Positions 8,918 through 18,513 of a stretch of 64,000 nucleotides of DNA are shown here, piece by piece. A model generated the notes under the pieces. That model was given only the letters and a program-made list of their open reading frames with translations. It made no database searches and was not told the origin of the DNA. Source of the stretch: an uncultured Alphaproteobacteria bacterium (lineage in GTDB: Bacteria; Pseudomonadota; Alphaproteobacteria; HIMB59; GCA-002718135). Location: NCBI GenBank assembly GCA_902571865.1, contig CACGDO010000001.1:270315-334314 (forward strand), read 5' to 3'. The position numbers were made by a program, and so were the translations under genes. Each line of letters begins with the position of its first letter. The stretch's first letter is position 1.

Positions 8918-11113
8918 TTAGCCATCAAATTTCTGATTTTTATTGAAAAACTTAGGAACTTTTTTTCCAGCCTGAGCTCTCTTTCCAACCCAAAACTCAA
9001 CATCATCCAATTTTCTATTTTTAGAACCAGTACTCCATTCTAAACCATCCTCAATGGTTAATTGAGTGACATCCGATAAAAAATCATCTTTCTTGATTTT
9101 AATTAATTGAACCCCTCCACCCTTTTGTAATTTTGGCAAAGCATCAATTACAAAAATTAGCATTTTTTGTAACTTTGTAACACAAGCAATATGTTTTTTT
9201 GTAAGATTTAATACTTTAATTACGAGATCATTATTTTTTAAATTAAATAATTGCTTACCTTTCTTTTGGTTAGTTACAAGAGATTCAGTATTACTAATAA
9301 ATCCTTTAGCGTTTTTGGATACAATTAAGAGATCTTCATCGATTGATGAAAGTAATCCAGTAACCTTATCATTTGGCATACTATCGACAAAATAAATAAA
9401 TGATTTAGGATTGCTATTTCCACCTGGTAAAATATTTGGATCTATCGTGTAAACTTTACCAGAAGAAACAAACAAAAGTATTTTTTGATTTGAATTTAAA
9501 TTAACTGAAAATAGATTTTCTTTTTTTATTTTTTCAATTTCCTTTTCATCGGTTATCTCTTTAATTCTCTTGAGCTGAAAATCTTTATTAATAATAATGG
9601 TGAATTTTTCAATTTCTTTAAATTCATCAATACTAATATCAATATCATTATTTTGTTCTGATGAAATTACAGATTTTCTATCCTTTATATCACTTTCTAA
9701 ATCATTTTTTATAATATCTAATTCACTTACTATAAATTTATCTAATGTTTTTTTATCTTTTATTAATTTATTTAGATATTTTAATTGTTCATTTAATTTT
9801 TGGATTTCATCTTTAATATTTTTTTCATCAATCTTTCTAAGAGATCCTAAACGCATACTTAAGATTGAATCACATTGTAAATCAGATAATTTATATTTCT
9901 TAATTAATTCTTTTTTGGGATTATCTTTTGTTCTTATTATTTTTATTATAGAATTTAAATTTTTAAAGACAATTTGATAACCTTTAAGAATTTCTAGTCT
10001 CTTTTTAATTTTTTCTATATTAAATTTTGATTTTCTTTTAATTGTAATTTTTCGATGTTCTAAAAAATTAGAAAGTATTTCAATAATTCCAATTTGTTTA
10101 GGCTCTATACCATCAATTAAAACATTAAAATTACAAGAGTACTTAATTGATAGGTCAGTTAATTTAAAACATAAGCTTATTAATTTTTCAGCATCAATAT
10201 TTCTGGTCTTTGGTTTTAAGACAATTCTAATACTTTCATCTGACTCATCAACTACATCATCCAAAGGTAATTTTTTATTATTTATATTATTAGCAAGTTG
10301 TTCGATTATCTTAACTTTATTAACTTGATATGGAATTTCAGTAATAATGATTTGATACAAACCATTTTTTAATTCTTCTATTTGATATTTAGCATTAATA
10401 TTAAATGAGCCCTTGCCATTCTTATAAATTTGCTTTTTTTGATTACTATCTAAAATTATTTCACCACCTGTGGGAAGATCTGGTCCATTAATAATTTTTA
10501 AAATTTCAGTTAGTGAAGCTTTATCTTTTTTTAATATTAATTTTAATGCATCAATTAATTCAACAATATTATGAGGAGGAATATTTGTGGCCATACCCAC
10601 AGCTATACCCATTGCTCCATTAATTAAAATATTAGGAAGTTGAGATGGTAGAACCACTGGTTCTAAATTTTGACCATCGTAATTATCTTTAAAATCTACA
10701 GAGTTTTCTTCAATACCATCAAAAAAATAATTTGTATAATCTTGTAATCTTGCCTCTGTGTAACGCATTGCTGCAGGATTATCACCATCAATATTTCCAA
10801 AATTACCCTGGCCATCTACTAATGTAATTCTTGTAGAAAAATCTTGAGCCATCCTTACTAAGCTATCATAAATAGCTTGATCTCCATGAGGATGAAATTT
10901 ACCCATTACATCACCAACAATTCTAGCACATTTTTTATAACTTGAACTTTTGAAAAGTTTTAGTTGATACATTGAATAAATTATTCTGCGGTGAACAGGT
11001 TTCAATCCATCTCTCACATCAGGCAAGGATCTTGAAACGATAGTTGATATTGCATACGAAAGATATTTTTCACTAAGAATAGTATCTAAATTGGATTTAA
11101 TTATTTTGTTCAT
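8918..11113 (-). CDS. parC: DNA topoisomerase IV subunit A
   Basis: Catalytic DNA-breaking subunit of topoisomerase IV, which unlinks daughter chromosomes. At 731 residues it is near the usual alphaproteobacterial ParC length. The active-site tyrosine is Tyr118 in AAMRYTE. The quinolone-pocket segment reads GKFHPHGDQAIYD (71-83), with Gln79 where E. coli ParC has Ser80. The C-terminal half contains ParC-like segments such as SGKVYTIDPNILPGG and KGGGVQL, and the sequence lacks the GyrA box, which supports ParC over GyrA. parE is not in the window. The start overlaps the recO stop region by 17 bases. Confidence 0.93.
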   Translation of the reverse strand: MNKIIKSNLDTILSEKYLSYAISTIVSRSLPDVRDGLKPVHRRIIYSMYQLKLFKSSSYKKCARIVGDVMGKFHPHGDQAIYDSLVRMAQDFSTRITLVDGQGNFGNIDGDNPAAMRYTEARLQDYTNYFFDGIEENSVDFKDNYDGQNLEPVVLPSQLPNILINGAMGIAVGMATNIPPHNIVELIDALKLILKKDKASLTEILKIINGPDLPTGGEIILDSNQKKQIYKNGKGSFNINAKYQIEELKNGLYQIIITEIPYQVNKVKIIEQLANNINNKKLPLDDVVDESDESIRIVLKPKTRNIDAEKLISLCFKLTDLSIKYSCNFNVLIDGIEPKQIGIIEILSNFLEHRKITIKRKSKFNIEKIKKRLEILKGYQIVFKNLNSIIKIIRTKDNPKKELIKKYKLSDLQCDSILSMRLGSLRKIDEKNIKDEIQKLNEQLKYLNKLIKDKKTLDKFIVSELDIIKNDLESDIKDRKSVISSEQNNDIDISIDEFKEIEKFTIIINKDFQLKRIKEITDEKEIEKIKKENLFSVNLNSNQKILLFVSSGKVYTIDPNILPGGNSNPKSFIYFVDSMPNDKVTGLLSSIDEDLLIVSKNAKGFISNTESLVTNQKKGKQLFNLKNNDLVIKVLNLTKKHIACVTKLQKMLIFVIDALPKLQKGGGVQLIKIKKDDFLSDVTQLTIEDGLEWSTGSKNRKLDDVEFWVGKRAQAGKKVPKFFNKNQKFDG

Positions 11114-11813
11114 TTTTTTCTAAAAAGCTGATTATATTTTTCTTAAATAAAATATACTGATTTGGCAATTTATGATTTAAATTTGACAAATGATTTTTGA
11201 TAAAAATAATTTCAAAAATTTTGAAAAAATTATTCAAAGAGTTATAATTAAATGTAACATTTGAATTATTCACAAAAAGATGATGAGGAAAATCAATAGT
11301 ATAGTTTGAGTAATTTTCTTTAAATTCTAAAGTATCTGTATCAAAATATTTTAATCTATTATTGTTAACATAATCTAATTCGTATCCTATATATTTGAGT
11401 AAATCAAATAAGTAGATACAAAAGAAGTTTAACCATTTTTTTTTATTAATCATTATTTCTAAAAACTCTTTAGAAATTTTATATATTTGGTTTATTTTCT
11501 GTCCTTCAATTACTGAAACATTAATTAAAGACACAACAGAAAGTAAGCAGCTTAGTTTATATTTATCATTAATAACGTCTGATAAATAGGGTTTTGATAA
11601 TTCTGCTTTTATTGATGGTGGACGATTCCCAATGTATGTCACATCAAAATTTAAAAAAAAACCAAGTTGCATTATATTTTTCTTACTCTTAGAAAGTCCC
11701 CCATATACAATTCCTGTGAATACCTCATCTGTATCTGACAAAAATTTAATTAATAGATCATTATCTTTGAAAACTTTAGAATGTATAAGAATACCGTTAA
11801 ATTTTTTTTGCAT
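11097..11813 (-). CDS. recO: DNA repair protein RecO
   Basis: Recombination mediator that helps load RecA in the RecFOR pathway. The 238-residue protein begins with the OB-fold pattern of RecO (NGILIHSKVFKDNDLLIKFLSD) followed by GIVYGGLSKSKKN near residues 35-47. The C-terminal helical part is divergent and Asn/Phe-rich, as in most AT-rich genomes. The assignment is helped by its place between era and parC in the conserved lepB-rnc-era-recO block. It overlaps era and parC by 17 bases each. Confidence 0.85.
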   Translation of the reverse strand: MQKKFNGILIHSKVFKDNDLLIKFLSDTDEVFTGIVYGGLSKSKKNIMQLGFFLNFDVTYIGNRPPSIKAELSKPYLSDVINDKYKLSCLLSVVSLINVSVIEGQKINQIYKISKEFLEIMINKKKWLNFFCIYLFDLLKYIGYELDYVNNNRLKYFDTDTLEFKENYSNYTIDFPHHLFVNNSNVTFNYNSLNNFFKIFEIIFIKNHLSNLNHKLPNQYILFKKNIISFLEKNEQNN

Positions 11814-12654
11814 CTGATGAAATAATATTAATATAAAGATGTGTTTTTACATCTAAAATATAAGAAATTTCTTTTTGACTTTTTATTCTAATATCTTTTA
11901 TTTTTGATCCATTTCTACCTAATAATATTTTTTTGTATCTGTTATTTTTAATAATAATATTTTGCTTTATTTTTAGCTGTCCATTTTTTAAATATTTAAA
12001 AGTTTTATTAATTACTTCTATATTATATGGAATTTCTTTATGAATTAATGACAGAATCTCATTTCTAGTGCATTCATTAGTGATAAAAATATCATCTTTA
12101 TCTGTGATTTCATCATCCTTATAAAGCCACCTTCCATATTTTGATTTTTTTAAAAGATAGTTAATTAAATTTTCGAAACCTAATTTTTTTTTAGCTGATA
12201 TATTAAAAAATTTTTCAATTTTATATTTTTCTGTAATTAATTTTATATGCTTAAGTAAATTTTCTGCTTTTATCAAATCAGTTTTATTAAAAATAATTGA
12301 AATATTTTTTTTTAATTCATAAAGTTTAGGTAAATCATTTTTTAAATCATTAAATTCAATTCTTTTTGAGTCAATTAAATATAAAATAATATCTGATTGA
12401 TTTAAGCCTTCCCATAAATTTTTCTTCAATTTAGTTTTTTGAGATTTATTCTCTCTAAGAAAACTAATACCAGGTGTATCATATAGAACTAGTTGGGTAT
12501 TTTTAATATTTACAATACCAATTACAAAGTCTTCAGTAGTATTAATTTTTTTGTTTGTTATTGAAATTTTTTCTCCAACAAGATTATTTAATAGAGTTGA
12601 TTTACCTGCATTAGTCTTACCAACAAAACTAATTTTTAATATTTTTCTTTTCAT
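11797..12654 (-). CDS. era: GTPase Era
   Basis: Ribosome-assembly GTPase that binds the 3' end of 16S rRNA. Nucleotide motifs are visible: Walker A GKTNAGKST at 12-20, DTPG at 59-62 and NKTD at 123-126. The C-terminal KH domain carries GRNGSKIKDI near residue 248. At 285 residues the length is slightly short but complete. Its start overlaps the rnc 3' end by 26 bases, the longest same-strand overlap in the window; recO follows with a 17-base overlap. Confidence 0.95.
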   Translation of the reverse strand: MKRKILKISFVGKTNAGKSTLLNNLVGEKISITNKKINTTEDFVIGIVNIKNTQLVLYDTPGISFLRENKSQKTKLKKNLWEGLNQSDIILYLIDSKRIEFNDLKNDLPKLYELKKNISIIFNKTDLIKAENLLKHIKLITEKYKIEKFFNISAKKKLGFENLINYLLKKSKYGRWLYKDDEITDKDDIFITNECTRNEILSLIHKEIPYNIEVINKTFKYLKNGQLKIKQNIIIKNNRYKKILLGRNGSKIKDIRIKSQKEISYILDVKTHLYINIISSDAKKI

Positions 12655-13336
12655 TAATTTTTTTTAATGCAATTTCTGCAGCATTTCTCTCTGCCTCTCT
12701 TATTGAAGAACCTTTTGAATTAATTTTATTTAAATTGACCATTTTAACTGAAACAGTGAATGTGGGGGAATGAGGTGGTCCTTCTTTTTTGATTAATTTA
12801 TATTCAGGAAGTTTTTTATAAAGTTGTTGTGATATTTCTTGTAATAATGTTTTTGGGTCTAAGGTTTTAGAAACTTCAATATCTAAATATTTTGACCAAA
12901 TTTTACTTATAAAATTAAATGAAGGATTGTATCCTCCATCTATAAATATGGCTCCAATTAATGATTCTACTGAGTCTGAAAAAATTGAATTTAACATTTT
13001 ATTGTTTTTTTTCTTAAAATTATATTGGAGCACATCTTCTATTTGCAATTCTTGTGAGATTTTAAACAAAAATTTTTTTTGAACTAAATAAGAATACTTT
13101 TTGGATAAATCACCCTCATTAAACTTTTTATATTTTGAAAATAATAAATTTGCTATTATTAATCCGAGTACTCGATCACCTAAAAATTCAAATCTTTCAA
13201 ATTCATTGATGTTAATTTTTTTTTCATTTTCTAAATAAAAACTTGGATGTGTTAGGGATTGAATTAACAATTTATTATTTTTAAATTTATAATTAATCTT
13301 TTTTTCAAATAGTTTGAGCTTTTTGCTATCTATCAT
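12629..13336 (-). CDS. rnc: Ribonuclease III
   Basis: Double-strand-specific endoribonuclease that processes rRNA precursors and structured mRNAs. The catalytic signature FERFEFLGDRVLGL sits at 46-59 with acidic residues Glu47, Glu50 and Asp54, and a second acidic cluster appears in SDSVESLIGAIFIDGGY. A double-stranded-RNA-binding domain follows from about residue 155 to the end (LLQEISQQLYKKLPEY). The 235-residue length is typical. The start overlaps the lepB stop by four bases. Confidence 0.95.
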   Translation of the reverse strand: MIDSKKLKLFEKKINYKFKNNKLLIQSLTHPSFYLENEKKININEFERFEFLGDRVLGLIIANLLFSKYKKFNEGDLSKKYSYLVQKKFLFKISQELQIEDVLQYNFKKKNNKMLNSIFSDSVESLIGAIFIDGGYNPSFNFISKIWSKYLDIEVSKTLDPKTLLQEISQQLYKKLPEYKLIKKEGPPHSPTFTVSVKMVNLNKINSKGSSIREAERNAAEIALKKINEKKNIKN

Positions 13337-14067
13337 AGAATTTTTTGAAAAATTCTTTCATATCTTATTGAATTCGGCCATTTCCATATCTGTAAAAATC
13401 TTGCATTTTCTAAAGAAAAGAAAATAAACTGTGCTTTACCAACTAAATTTTCATAAGGAATGAACCCAACCGTACTTATAAATCTACTATCTTGAGAATT
13501 ATCTCTATTATCACCCATTACAAAGAAATGATTTTCCGGAACATTAAATAACTGAGTATTATCAGCTATACCATTATCTGTTATATCAAGAACATTGATC
13601 TCTTTATTAAAAAAATATTCATTATACATTCTAACTCTTTTATTACTTGTTTTATTATCTGTATCTATAAAATCATTTAATTTTTTTCTTAAGATTTCAG
13701 ATTCATTAATAAAAATAATACCATTTTTAATTTCTATTTTATCACCAGGTAGACCAATTACTCTTTTAATATAATCAGTTCTATTATTTTCAGGGGTTTT
13801 AAAAACTACCACATCACCTCTTTCAGGTATATTTGAAAAAATTTTTCCAGGTATCAAAGGTATTGAAAATGGAAGGGAATGTTTAGAAAAGCCATATGAA
13901 TATTTTGAAACAAAAATAAAATCTCCAACAAGGAGATTTGGTTTCATTGATCCTGAAGGTATATTGAATGGCTCAAATATAAATGATCTAATTAGTAAAG
14001 CTATAAAGATTGCTATAAATATTGATTTCAAATTACCAAAAAAACTATTTTTTTTTGATTTAGTCAT
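13333..14067 (-). CDS. lepB: Signal peptidase I
   Basis: Inner-membrane protease that removes signal peptides from secreted proteins. One N-terminal membrane segment (about 12-31) is followed by the catalytic Ser40 in PSGSMKPNLLVGDF and the catalytic Lys101 in RTDYIKRVIGLPGDK. Box E is MGDNRDNSQDSR. The 244-residue length fits alphaproteobacterial enzymes. It overlaps acpS by 8 bases upstream and rnc by 4 bases downstream. Confidence 0.96.
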   Translation of the reverse strand: MTKSKKNSFFGNLKSIFIAIFIALLIRSFIFEPFNIPSGSMKPNLLVGDFIFVSKYSYGFSKHSLPFSIPLIPGKIFSNIPERGDVVVFKTPENNRTDYIKRVIGLPGDKIEIKNGIIFINESEILRKKLNDFIDTDNKTSNKRVRMYNEYFFNKEINVLDITDNGIADNTQLFNVPENHFFVMGDNRDNSQDSRFISTVGFIPYENLVGKAQFIFFSLENARFLQIWKWPNSIRYERIFQKIL

Positions 14068-14446
14068 AAATTGTCACATTTGCTATTGCGTATTTTTTTT
14101 CATCAGAAAGTGATACTTCAATTTGTGTATTAGAATTTTTATTCATATTTTTAAAAAATTTCTTTGCTTTACCATGAAGTTTAATAAACGGTTTACCATA
14201 TTGGTTATTTCCAACTTCAATATCCTTCCAAAATACACCTCTAGCCAAACCTGTACCTAAAGCTTTAGCGCAAGCTTCTTTCGCAGCGTATCTTTTTGCA
14301 TAAGATTCTACTGAATTTAATCTTTTTTCTGATCTTTCTATCTCAGAAATACTAAAACATCTTTTTTTAAATCTATTACCATATTTATTTATTACTCTTC
14401 TTATTCTATTAATATCAATAATATCAATTCCATTACCATAAATCAT
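14060..14446 (-). CDS. acpS: Holo-[acyl-carrier-protein] synthase
   Basis: Transfers 4'-phosphopantetheine from CoA to acyl carrier protein, activating fatty-acid synthesis. Metal-binding Asp8 lies in GNGIDIID and Glu57 in RYAAKEACAKALGTGL, the two diagnostic AcpS motifs. The length is 128 residues, as expected. It sits two bases downstream of the rsh stop. In many alphaproteobacteria other genes such as pyrE lie between rsh and acpS; none is present here. Confidence 0.95.
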   Translation of the reverse strand: MIYGNGIDIIDINRIRRVINKYGNRFKKRCFSISEIERSEKRLNSVESYAKRYAAKEACAKALGTGLARGVFWKDIEVGNNQYGKPFIKLHGKAKKFFKNMNKNSNTQIEVSLSDEKKYAIANVTIYD

Positions 14447-14448
14447 AT

Positions 14449-16572
14449 TTAACCTTTTAATCTCTCTAAAGAGGATACTTCTTTTTCCATTCTTAGTGCT
14501 GCAATAATATTTTGTAAATGATTAGCGTCTCTAACTTCAATGTCTATTATAATTTCAAAAAAGTCAGGTTTCCTTACTGAAAATAGAATATTTGAAATAT
14601 TACCATTATTTTTTGCAATAACAGTTGTAACCTTTCCAAGGCTTCCCGGTTTATTGAATAACACAACAACAATTCTTGCATTCGATATAGTGTCTAAATT
14701 ATTTTGATTATCCCAAGATATATTTAACCATCTATCAGGTGCATCTTGGTATGAGATAAGAGTATCACAATCAAGTGTATGAACAGCAACACCAATTCCT
14801 GCTGTTACTATACCAACAATACTATCGCCTTTTAAAGGAGAACAACATCCAGCCAGATGATATGACATTCCAGCGGTCAATCCTTTTAACTTTATAGGAT
14901 TTTGTATATTTTCATTGAATTTAGAAACTGGAATAAAATTATATTCAGGGTAAATTTTTTTAATTACTGAAAGTGCAGTAATTTCACCTGATCCGATTGA
15001 AGCATATAAATCTTCTATTGATTTATAATTGAAATCATCAAGTATTTTTTGTTCAATATTTTTATTAAATTCATAATTTTCTTTATGAAAATAGTTTATT
15101 AATATTTCTCTACCAAATATGATATGTTCCTCTTTCTTTTTAAATCTAAAAAATCTTCTTAATTGAGATTTAACTTTTGTTGTTACTGCAAATCTTTGCC
15201 ATAAAGGTGATGGTTGTGAAGATTCAGATGTAATAATTTCAATTTGATCACCATTATTTAAAATTGTTTTTAATGGTTGTAACTTATCATTAATTTTGGC
15301 AGCCACACATTTATCACCTATTTGGCTATGAATAGCATAAGCAAAGTCTATGGGAGTAGCATTTTTCGGTAATTCTATAAGATCTCCTTTTGGGGTAAAT
15401 ACAAATATGTCATTTTGGAATACTTTTAATTTAGAATTTTGAATTAATTCATCTTGAGAAACAGAAGAGTTCATTGAATCTACTAAATCATAGACCCACT
15501 TATATTCTTTTGCATCTTTTTCTTTTATTTTTTTTGGATCTTTATATTTCCAATGAGAAGCAACACCAAAATCGGCAATCTGATCCATTATATTTGAACG
15601 AAATTGAATTTCAATTTTTTTATTTTTTGGTCCCATTACTGAAGTATGCAATGCTCTATATCCATTTGATTTAGGAGCAGAAATAAAATCCTTAAACCTA
15701 CCTTGTATATAAGGATATTGCCTATGAATTATACCTAAACATCTATAACACTCTCTAGTAGAATTAGTAATAACTCTAAAAGCCATAATGTCTGAAAGTT
15801 GCTCAAAAGAAATATTTTTATTTTTAATCTTATTCCATATTGAATATGGTGATTTTATCCTTCCCTCTACTTTACAAAATAGATCTTCTTGAAAAAAAAT
15901 ATTTTTCAACTCATATCTAATTTCATCAATAATATTATCATCCTTTGATTTTAAATATTCTAATCTTTCTATAATTGTTTTCTTTGCATCAGGATTTATT
16001 ACTTCAAATGAAATATCTTCCAACTCATCCTGCCATTCTTTCATACCTAATCTTTGAGCCAAAGGAGCAAATACTTCTAATGTTTCTAATGCTATTTTAG
16101 TTTTTTTATTTTCGTCTTTTATAAATTTAATAGTTCTCATATTGTGTAATCTATCAGCTAATTTTACTAAAATTACTCTTAAATCTTTTGTTGTAGCTAA
16201 GATTAATTTTTTATAATTCTCTCCAAATTTTTGATTCTTAACTTTTAAAGAATATTTATTTATTTTTGTTAACCCCTGAACAAGCTCTACTATTTGATTT
16301 CCAAAATTTTTACTTATTTCATTAATATTCAAGTCTGTATCTTCTAAAGTGTCGTGAAGCAATCCCGCAACAATTGAGTCAGCATCTAATTTAATTGAGG
16401 TTAAAATTTTAGCTACTTCTAGTGGATGTGTTATGAAAGGGTCACCAGAATTTCGAAGCTGATTGCTATGAACTTGTTCGCTAAGTTTAAGTGCATTCCT
16501 CACCTTATCTTGTTCATCCAATCTAAGATATGAGGTTATTAATTCTAATTCTCTATAAATTTCCTTAACCAT
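14449..16572 (-). CDS. rsh: Bifunctional (p)ppGpp synthetase/hydrolase (RelA/SpoT homologue)
   Basis: Controls the stringent-response alarmone. In order: an HD hydrolase domain with HPLEVA at 49-54 and LLHDTLEDTD at 71-80 plus ADRLHNMRT; the synthetase domain with GRIKSPYSIWNKI near 241 and NGYRALHTSVMGP; a TGS domain (VFTPKGDLIELPKNATPIDFAY); and a C-terminal ACT domain. Because the HD motif is intact the enzyme should both make and degrade (p)ppGpp, as usual for the single Rsh of alphaproteobacteria. The 707-residue length is normal. Confidence 0.96.
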   Translation of the reverse strand: MVKEIYRELELITSYLRLDEQDKVRNALKLSEQVHSNQLRNSGDPFITHPLEVAKILTSIKLDADSIVAGLLHDTLEDTDLNINEISKNFGNQIVELVQGLTKINKYSLKVKNQKFGENYKKLILATTKDLRVILVKLADRLHNMRTIKFIKDENKKTKIALETLEVFAPLAQRLGMKEWQDELEDISFEVINPDAKKTIIERLEYLKSKDDNIIDEIRYELKNIFFQEDLFCKVEGRIKSPYSIWNKIKNKNISFEQLSDIMAFRVITNSTRECYRCLGIIHRQYPYIQGRFKDFISAPKSNGYRALHTSVMGPKNKKIEIQFRSNIMDQIADFGVASHWKYKDPKKIKEKDAKEYKWVYDLVDSMNSSVSQDELIQNSKLKVFQNDIFVFTPKGDLIELPKNATPIDFAYAIHSQIGDKCVAAKINDKLQPLKTILNNGDQIEIITSESSQPSPLWQRFAVTTKVKSQLRRFFRFKKKEEHIIFGREILINYFHKENYEFNKNIEQKILDDFNYKSIEDLYASIGSGEITALSVIKKIYPEYNFIPVSKFNENIQNPIKLKGLTAGMSYHLAGCCSPLKGDSIVGIVTAGIGVAVHTLDCDTLISYQDAPDRWLNISWDNQNNLDTISNARIVVVLFNKPGSLGKVTTVIAKNNGNISNILFSVRKPDFFEIIIDIEVRDANHLQNIIAALRMEKEVSSLERLKG

Positions 16573-16616
16573 AAATAATATTTAAATTATTTACATAAAT
16601 TAAATATTTTCCTATT

Positions 16617-17057
16617 TTAAATGTCTTCTATTTTATCCTCATTTGAAGCAGTATTTAAATCATTAGAGTCCATATTATCAGTTTTCATTTCAGTTATATG
16701 ATCTTCATTCTCAATATCATTTTCTTCTAAATTTTTAGAACTAACTTGGTCGTTTAAAAGTTGTTCTTCTTTTTCAGATTGATTTGAGTTACTATTATTT
16801 TCTAATTCATTTAAATCTTCATCTTCATTAAATGTAGTAGTTTGATATTCTTCTATCAAATCATTTTTTAATTCATCAATAGTAATTTTTTCATCTGCAA
16901 TTTCTCTCAAAGCAATTACAGTATTCTTATCATTGTCAATCTCTACTCTAGGTTCTTCTCCAGTAAAAAGTTTTCTTGCTCTATTAGAAGCAACAAGCAC
17001 TAATTCAAATCTACTTGGAAATTTATCTATACAATCTTCTACAGTTATTCTAGCCAT
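16617..17057 (-). CDS. rpoZ: RNA polymerase omega subunit with a long acidic tail
   Basis: Omega assists assembly of the beta' subunit into RNA polymerase. The first 65 or so residues are canonical ([39 protein letters not shown]). They are followed by roughly 75 residues dominated by Glu, Asp, Asn and Ser with no predicted fold. Alphaproteobacterial omegas often have longer tails than E. coli, but this one is long at 146 residues total. It precedes rsh, the conserved order also seen in E. coli. Confidence 0.94.
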   Translation of the reverse strand: MARITVEDCIDKFPSRFELVLVASNRARKLFTGEEPRVEIDNDKNTVIALREIADEKITIDELKNDLIEEYQTTTFNEDEDLNELENNSNSNQSEKEEQLLNDQVSSKNLEENDIENEDHITEMKTDNMDSNDLNTASNEDKIEDI

Positions 17058-17094
17058 ATTTGGCTTATATTCATCAAATTTTAAAAGTAAATAG

Positions 17095-17541
17095 TTAATT
17101 ATTTTTAAGTATTCTATGTTTTTTAATGTTCCAATCTCTTTGTTTTATTGACTCTCTTTTATCAATTTTTTTCTTACCCTTGGCAACTCCACAAGTTAAT
17201 TTAACTAAACCTTTGTCTGAAAAGTATAAGGTTATAGGAACAATTGTATGGCCCCCTTGATGAATTAATCCAATAATTTTATTAAACTCTTTTTTTGTTA
17301 CCAGTAATTTTCTGTTTCTACTTGGCTCATAATTTGTATCGCTAGCATTATTATATTTTTTTATAAAAGAGTTTGATAGCCATAATTCTCCATTTTGTTC
17401 AATAATATATGAACCTCTAATTGACCCGGTATTTACTCTCAATGATTTTACTTCAGAACCAGTTAATACCATTCCTGCTTCAATTTTATTTAAAATAGTA
17501 AAATTATAATTAGCACTATTGTTAGCAGCAATTACTTTCAT
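17095..17541 (-). CDS. smpB: tmRNA-binding protein SmpB
   Basis: Delivers tmRNA to stalled ribosomes for trans-translation. The 148-residue sequence contains the SmpB core: [23 protein letters not shown] (about 14-36), [15 protein letters not shown], and the C-terminal [16 protein letters not shown] segment that inserts into the mRNA channel. The start at 17541 abuts the dapA stop at 17542. The tmRNA gene itself was not found in this window. Confidence 0.96.
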   Translation of the reverse strand: MKVIAANNSANYNFTILNKIEAGMVLTGSEVKSLRVNTGSIRGSYIIEQNGELWLSNSFIKKYNNASDTNYEPSRNRKLLVTKKEFNKIIGLIHQGGHTIVPITLYFSDKGLVKLTCGVAKGKKKIDKRESIKQRDWNIKKHRILKNN

Positions 17542-18414
17542 TTATAGTAGTTGTAATTCTATAAGTCTATTTTCTACTTCTTTTTTTGTTTCATATTCTA
17601 TTTCGTAAAGTGGCAGTCTAGTATTTTTTTTACATAAGCCTAACAATGATGCAGCATATTTAACTGGTCCTGGGCTTGATTCTATAAATAAAGAATTGTG
17701 AAGCGAAGATAGTTTTAAATTAATATCTTGAGCTTTAGAAATATTTCCCTCTTGCCATGCAGAATGCATATCTGAACATAGTTTTGGAGCAACATTAGCT
17801 GTAACAGATATGCAGCCATGACCACCCTGAGCTAGATATGCTAATGCAGTTCCATCTTCACCTGAAAGATAACAAAAATCATTTTGCATTTTTTTTCTAG
17901 TTAGTAGTGGTCTAAATAAATCATTAGTAGCATCTTTAACACCAATAATATTTTTAATTTTTGATAATTCAATCATTGTATCAATAGTCATATCTACTAT
18001 AGATCTACCTGGTATGTTATAAATAATTATGGGAATATTTGTTTCTTCTGTTATTCTTTTGAAATGTTCAAATAAACCTGATTGAGTTGGTTTATTATAA
18101 TAAGGTGTAACAACTAAAGCTGCATTTGCCCCAGATCTTTCTGCATGCTTAGTATATTCAACTGCTTCAAGTGTATTATTAGAACCAGTACCAGCTATAA
18201 TTGGTACTCTTTTATTTGAAATTCTAATTGTTTCTTCAATAATTTTTTTATGTTCATCATGAGATAGAGTAGGCGACTCACCAGTTGTACCACATGGCAC
18301 AAGCCCGTGTGACCCATTTTCAATTAAATGATTTACAATTTTACTAAAAGAATCATAATCCACATCATTACCATCAAATGGTGTAATAACTGCTGGAATG
18401 CTACCTTTAAACAT
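17542..18414 (-). CDS. dapA: 4-hydroxy-tetrahydrodipicolinate synthase
   Basis: First committed step of lysine/diaminopimelate synthesis, condensing pyruvate with aspartate semialdehyde. The Schiff-base lysine is Lys160 in IGVKDATND; the catalytic tyrosine is Tyr132 in IYNIPGRS; GTTGE lies at 42-46. Length (290 residues) is standard. The start codon lies only eight bases past the 3' end of tRNA-Ser, in the same orientation, so both may come from one transcript with dapA mRNA released by tRNA 3' processing. Confidence 0.95.
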   Translation of the reverse strand: MFKGSIPAVITPFDGNDVDYDSFSKIVNHLIENGSHGLVPCGTTGESPTLSHDEHKKIIEETIRISNKRVPIIAGTGSNNTLEAVEYTKHAERSGANAALVVTPYYNKPTQSGLFEHFKRITEETNIPIIIYNIPGRSIVDMTIDTMIELSKIKNIIGVKDATNDLFRPLLTRKKMQNDFCYLSGEDGTALAYLAQGGHGCISVTANVAPKLCSDMHSAWQEGNISKAQDINLKLSSLHNSLFIESSPGPVKYAASLLGLCKKNTRLPLYEIEYETKKEVENRLIELQLL

Positions 18415-18421
18415 TATTAAA

Positions 18422-18513
18422 TGGCGGAGAGAGAGGGATTCGAACCCTCGGAAGGAATTACTTCCTTCGCAGGTTTAGCAAACCTGTGGTTTAAGCCACT
18501 CACCCATCTCTCC
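18422..18513 (-). tRNA. tRNA-Ser (anticodon GCT)
   Basis: On the minus strand a 92-base cloverleaf runs from 18513 to 18422. The acceptor stem is GGAGAGA paired with TCTCTCC, the discriminator is G and CCA is encoded. The anticodon arm is GGTTTGCTAAACC with anticodon GCT, reading AGC/AGU serine codons. The long variable arm (GGAAGTAATTCC) is the class II hallmark of tRNA-Ser, and the T arm is AGGGTTCGAATCCCT. Confidence 0.97.
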
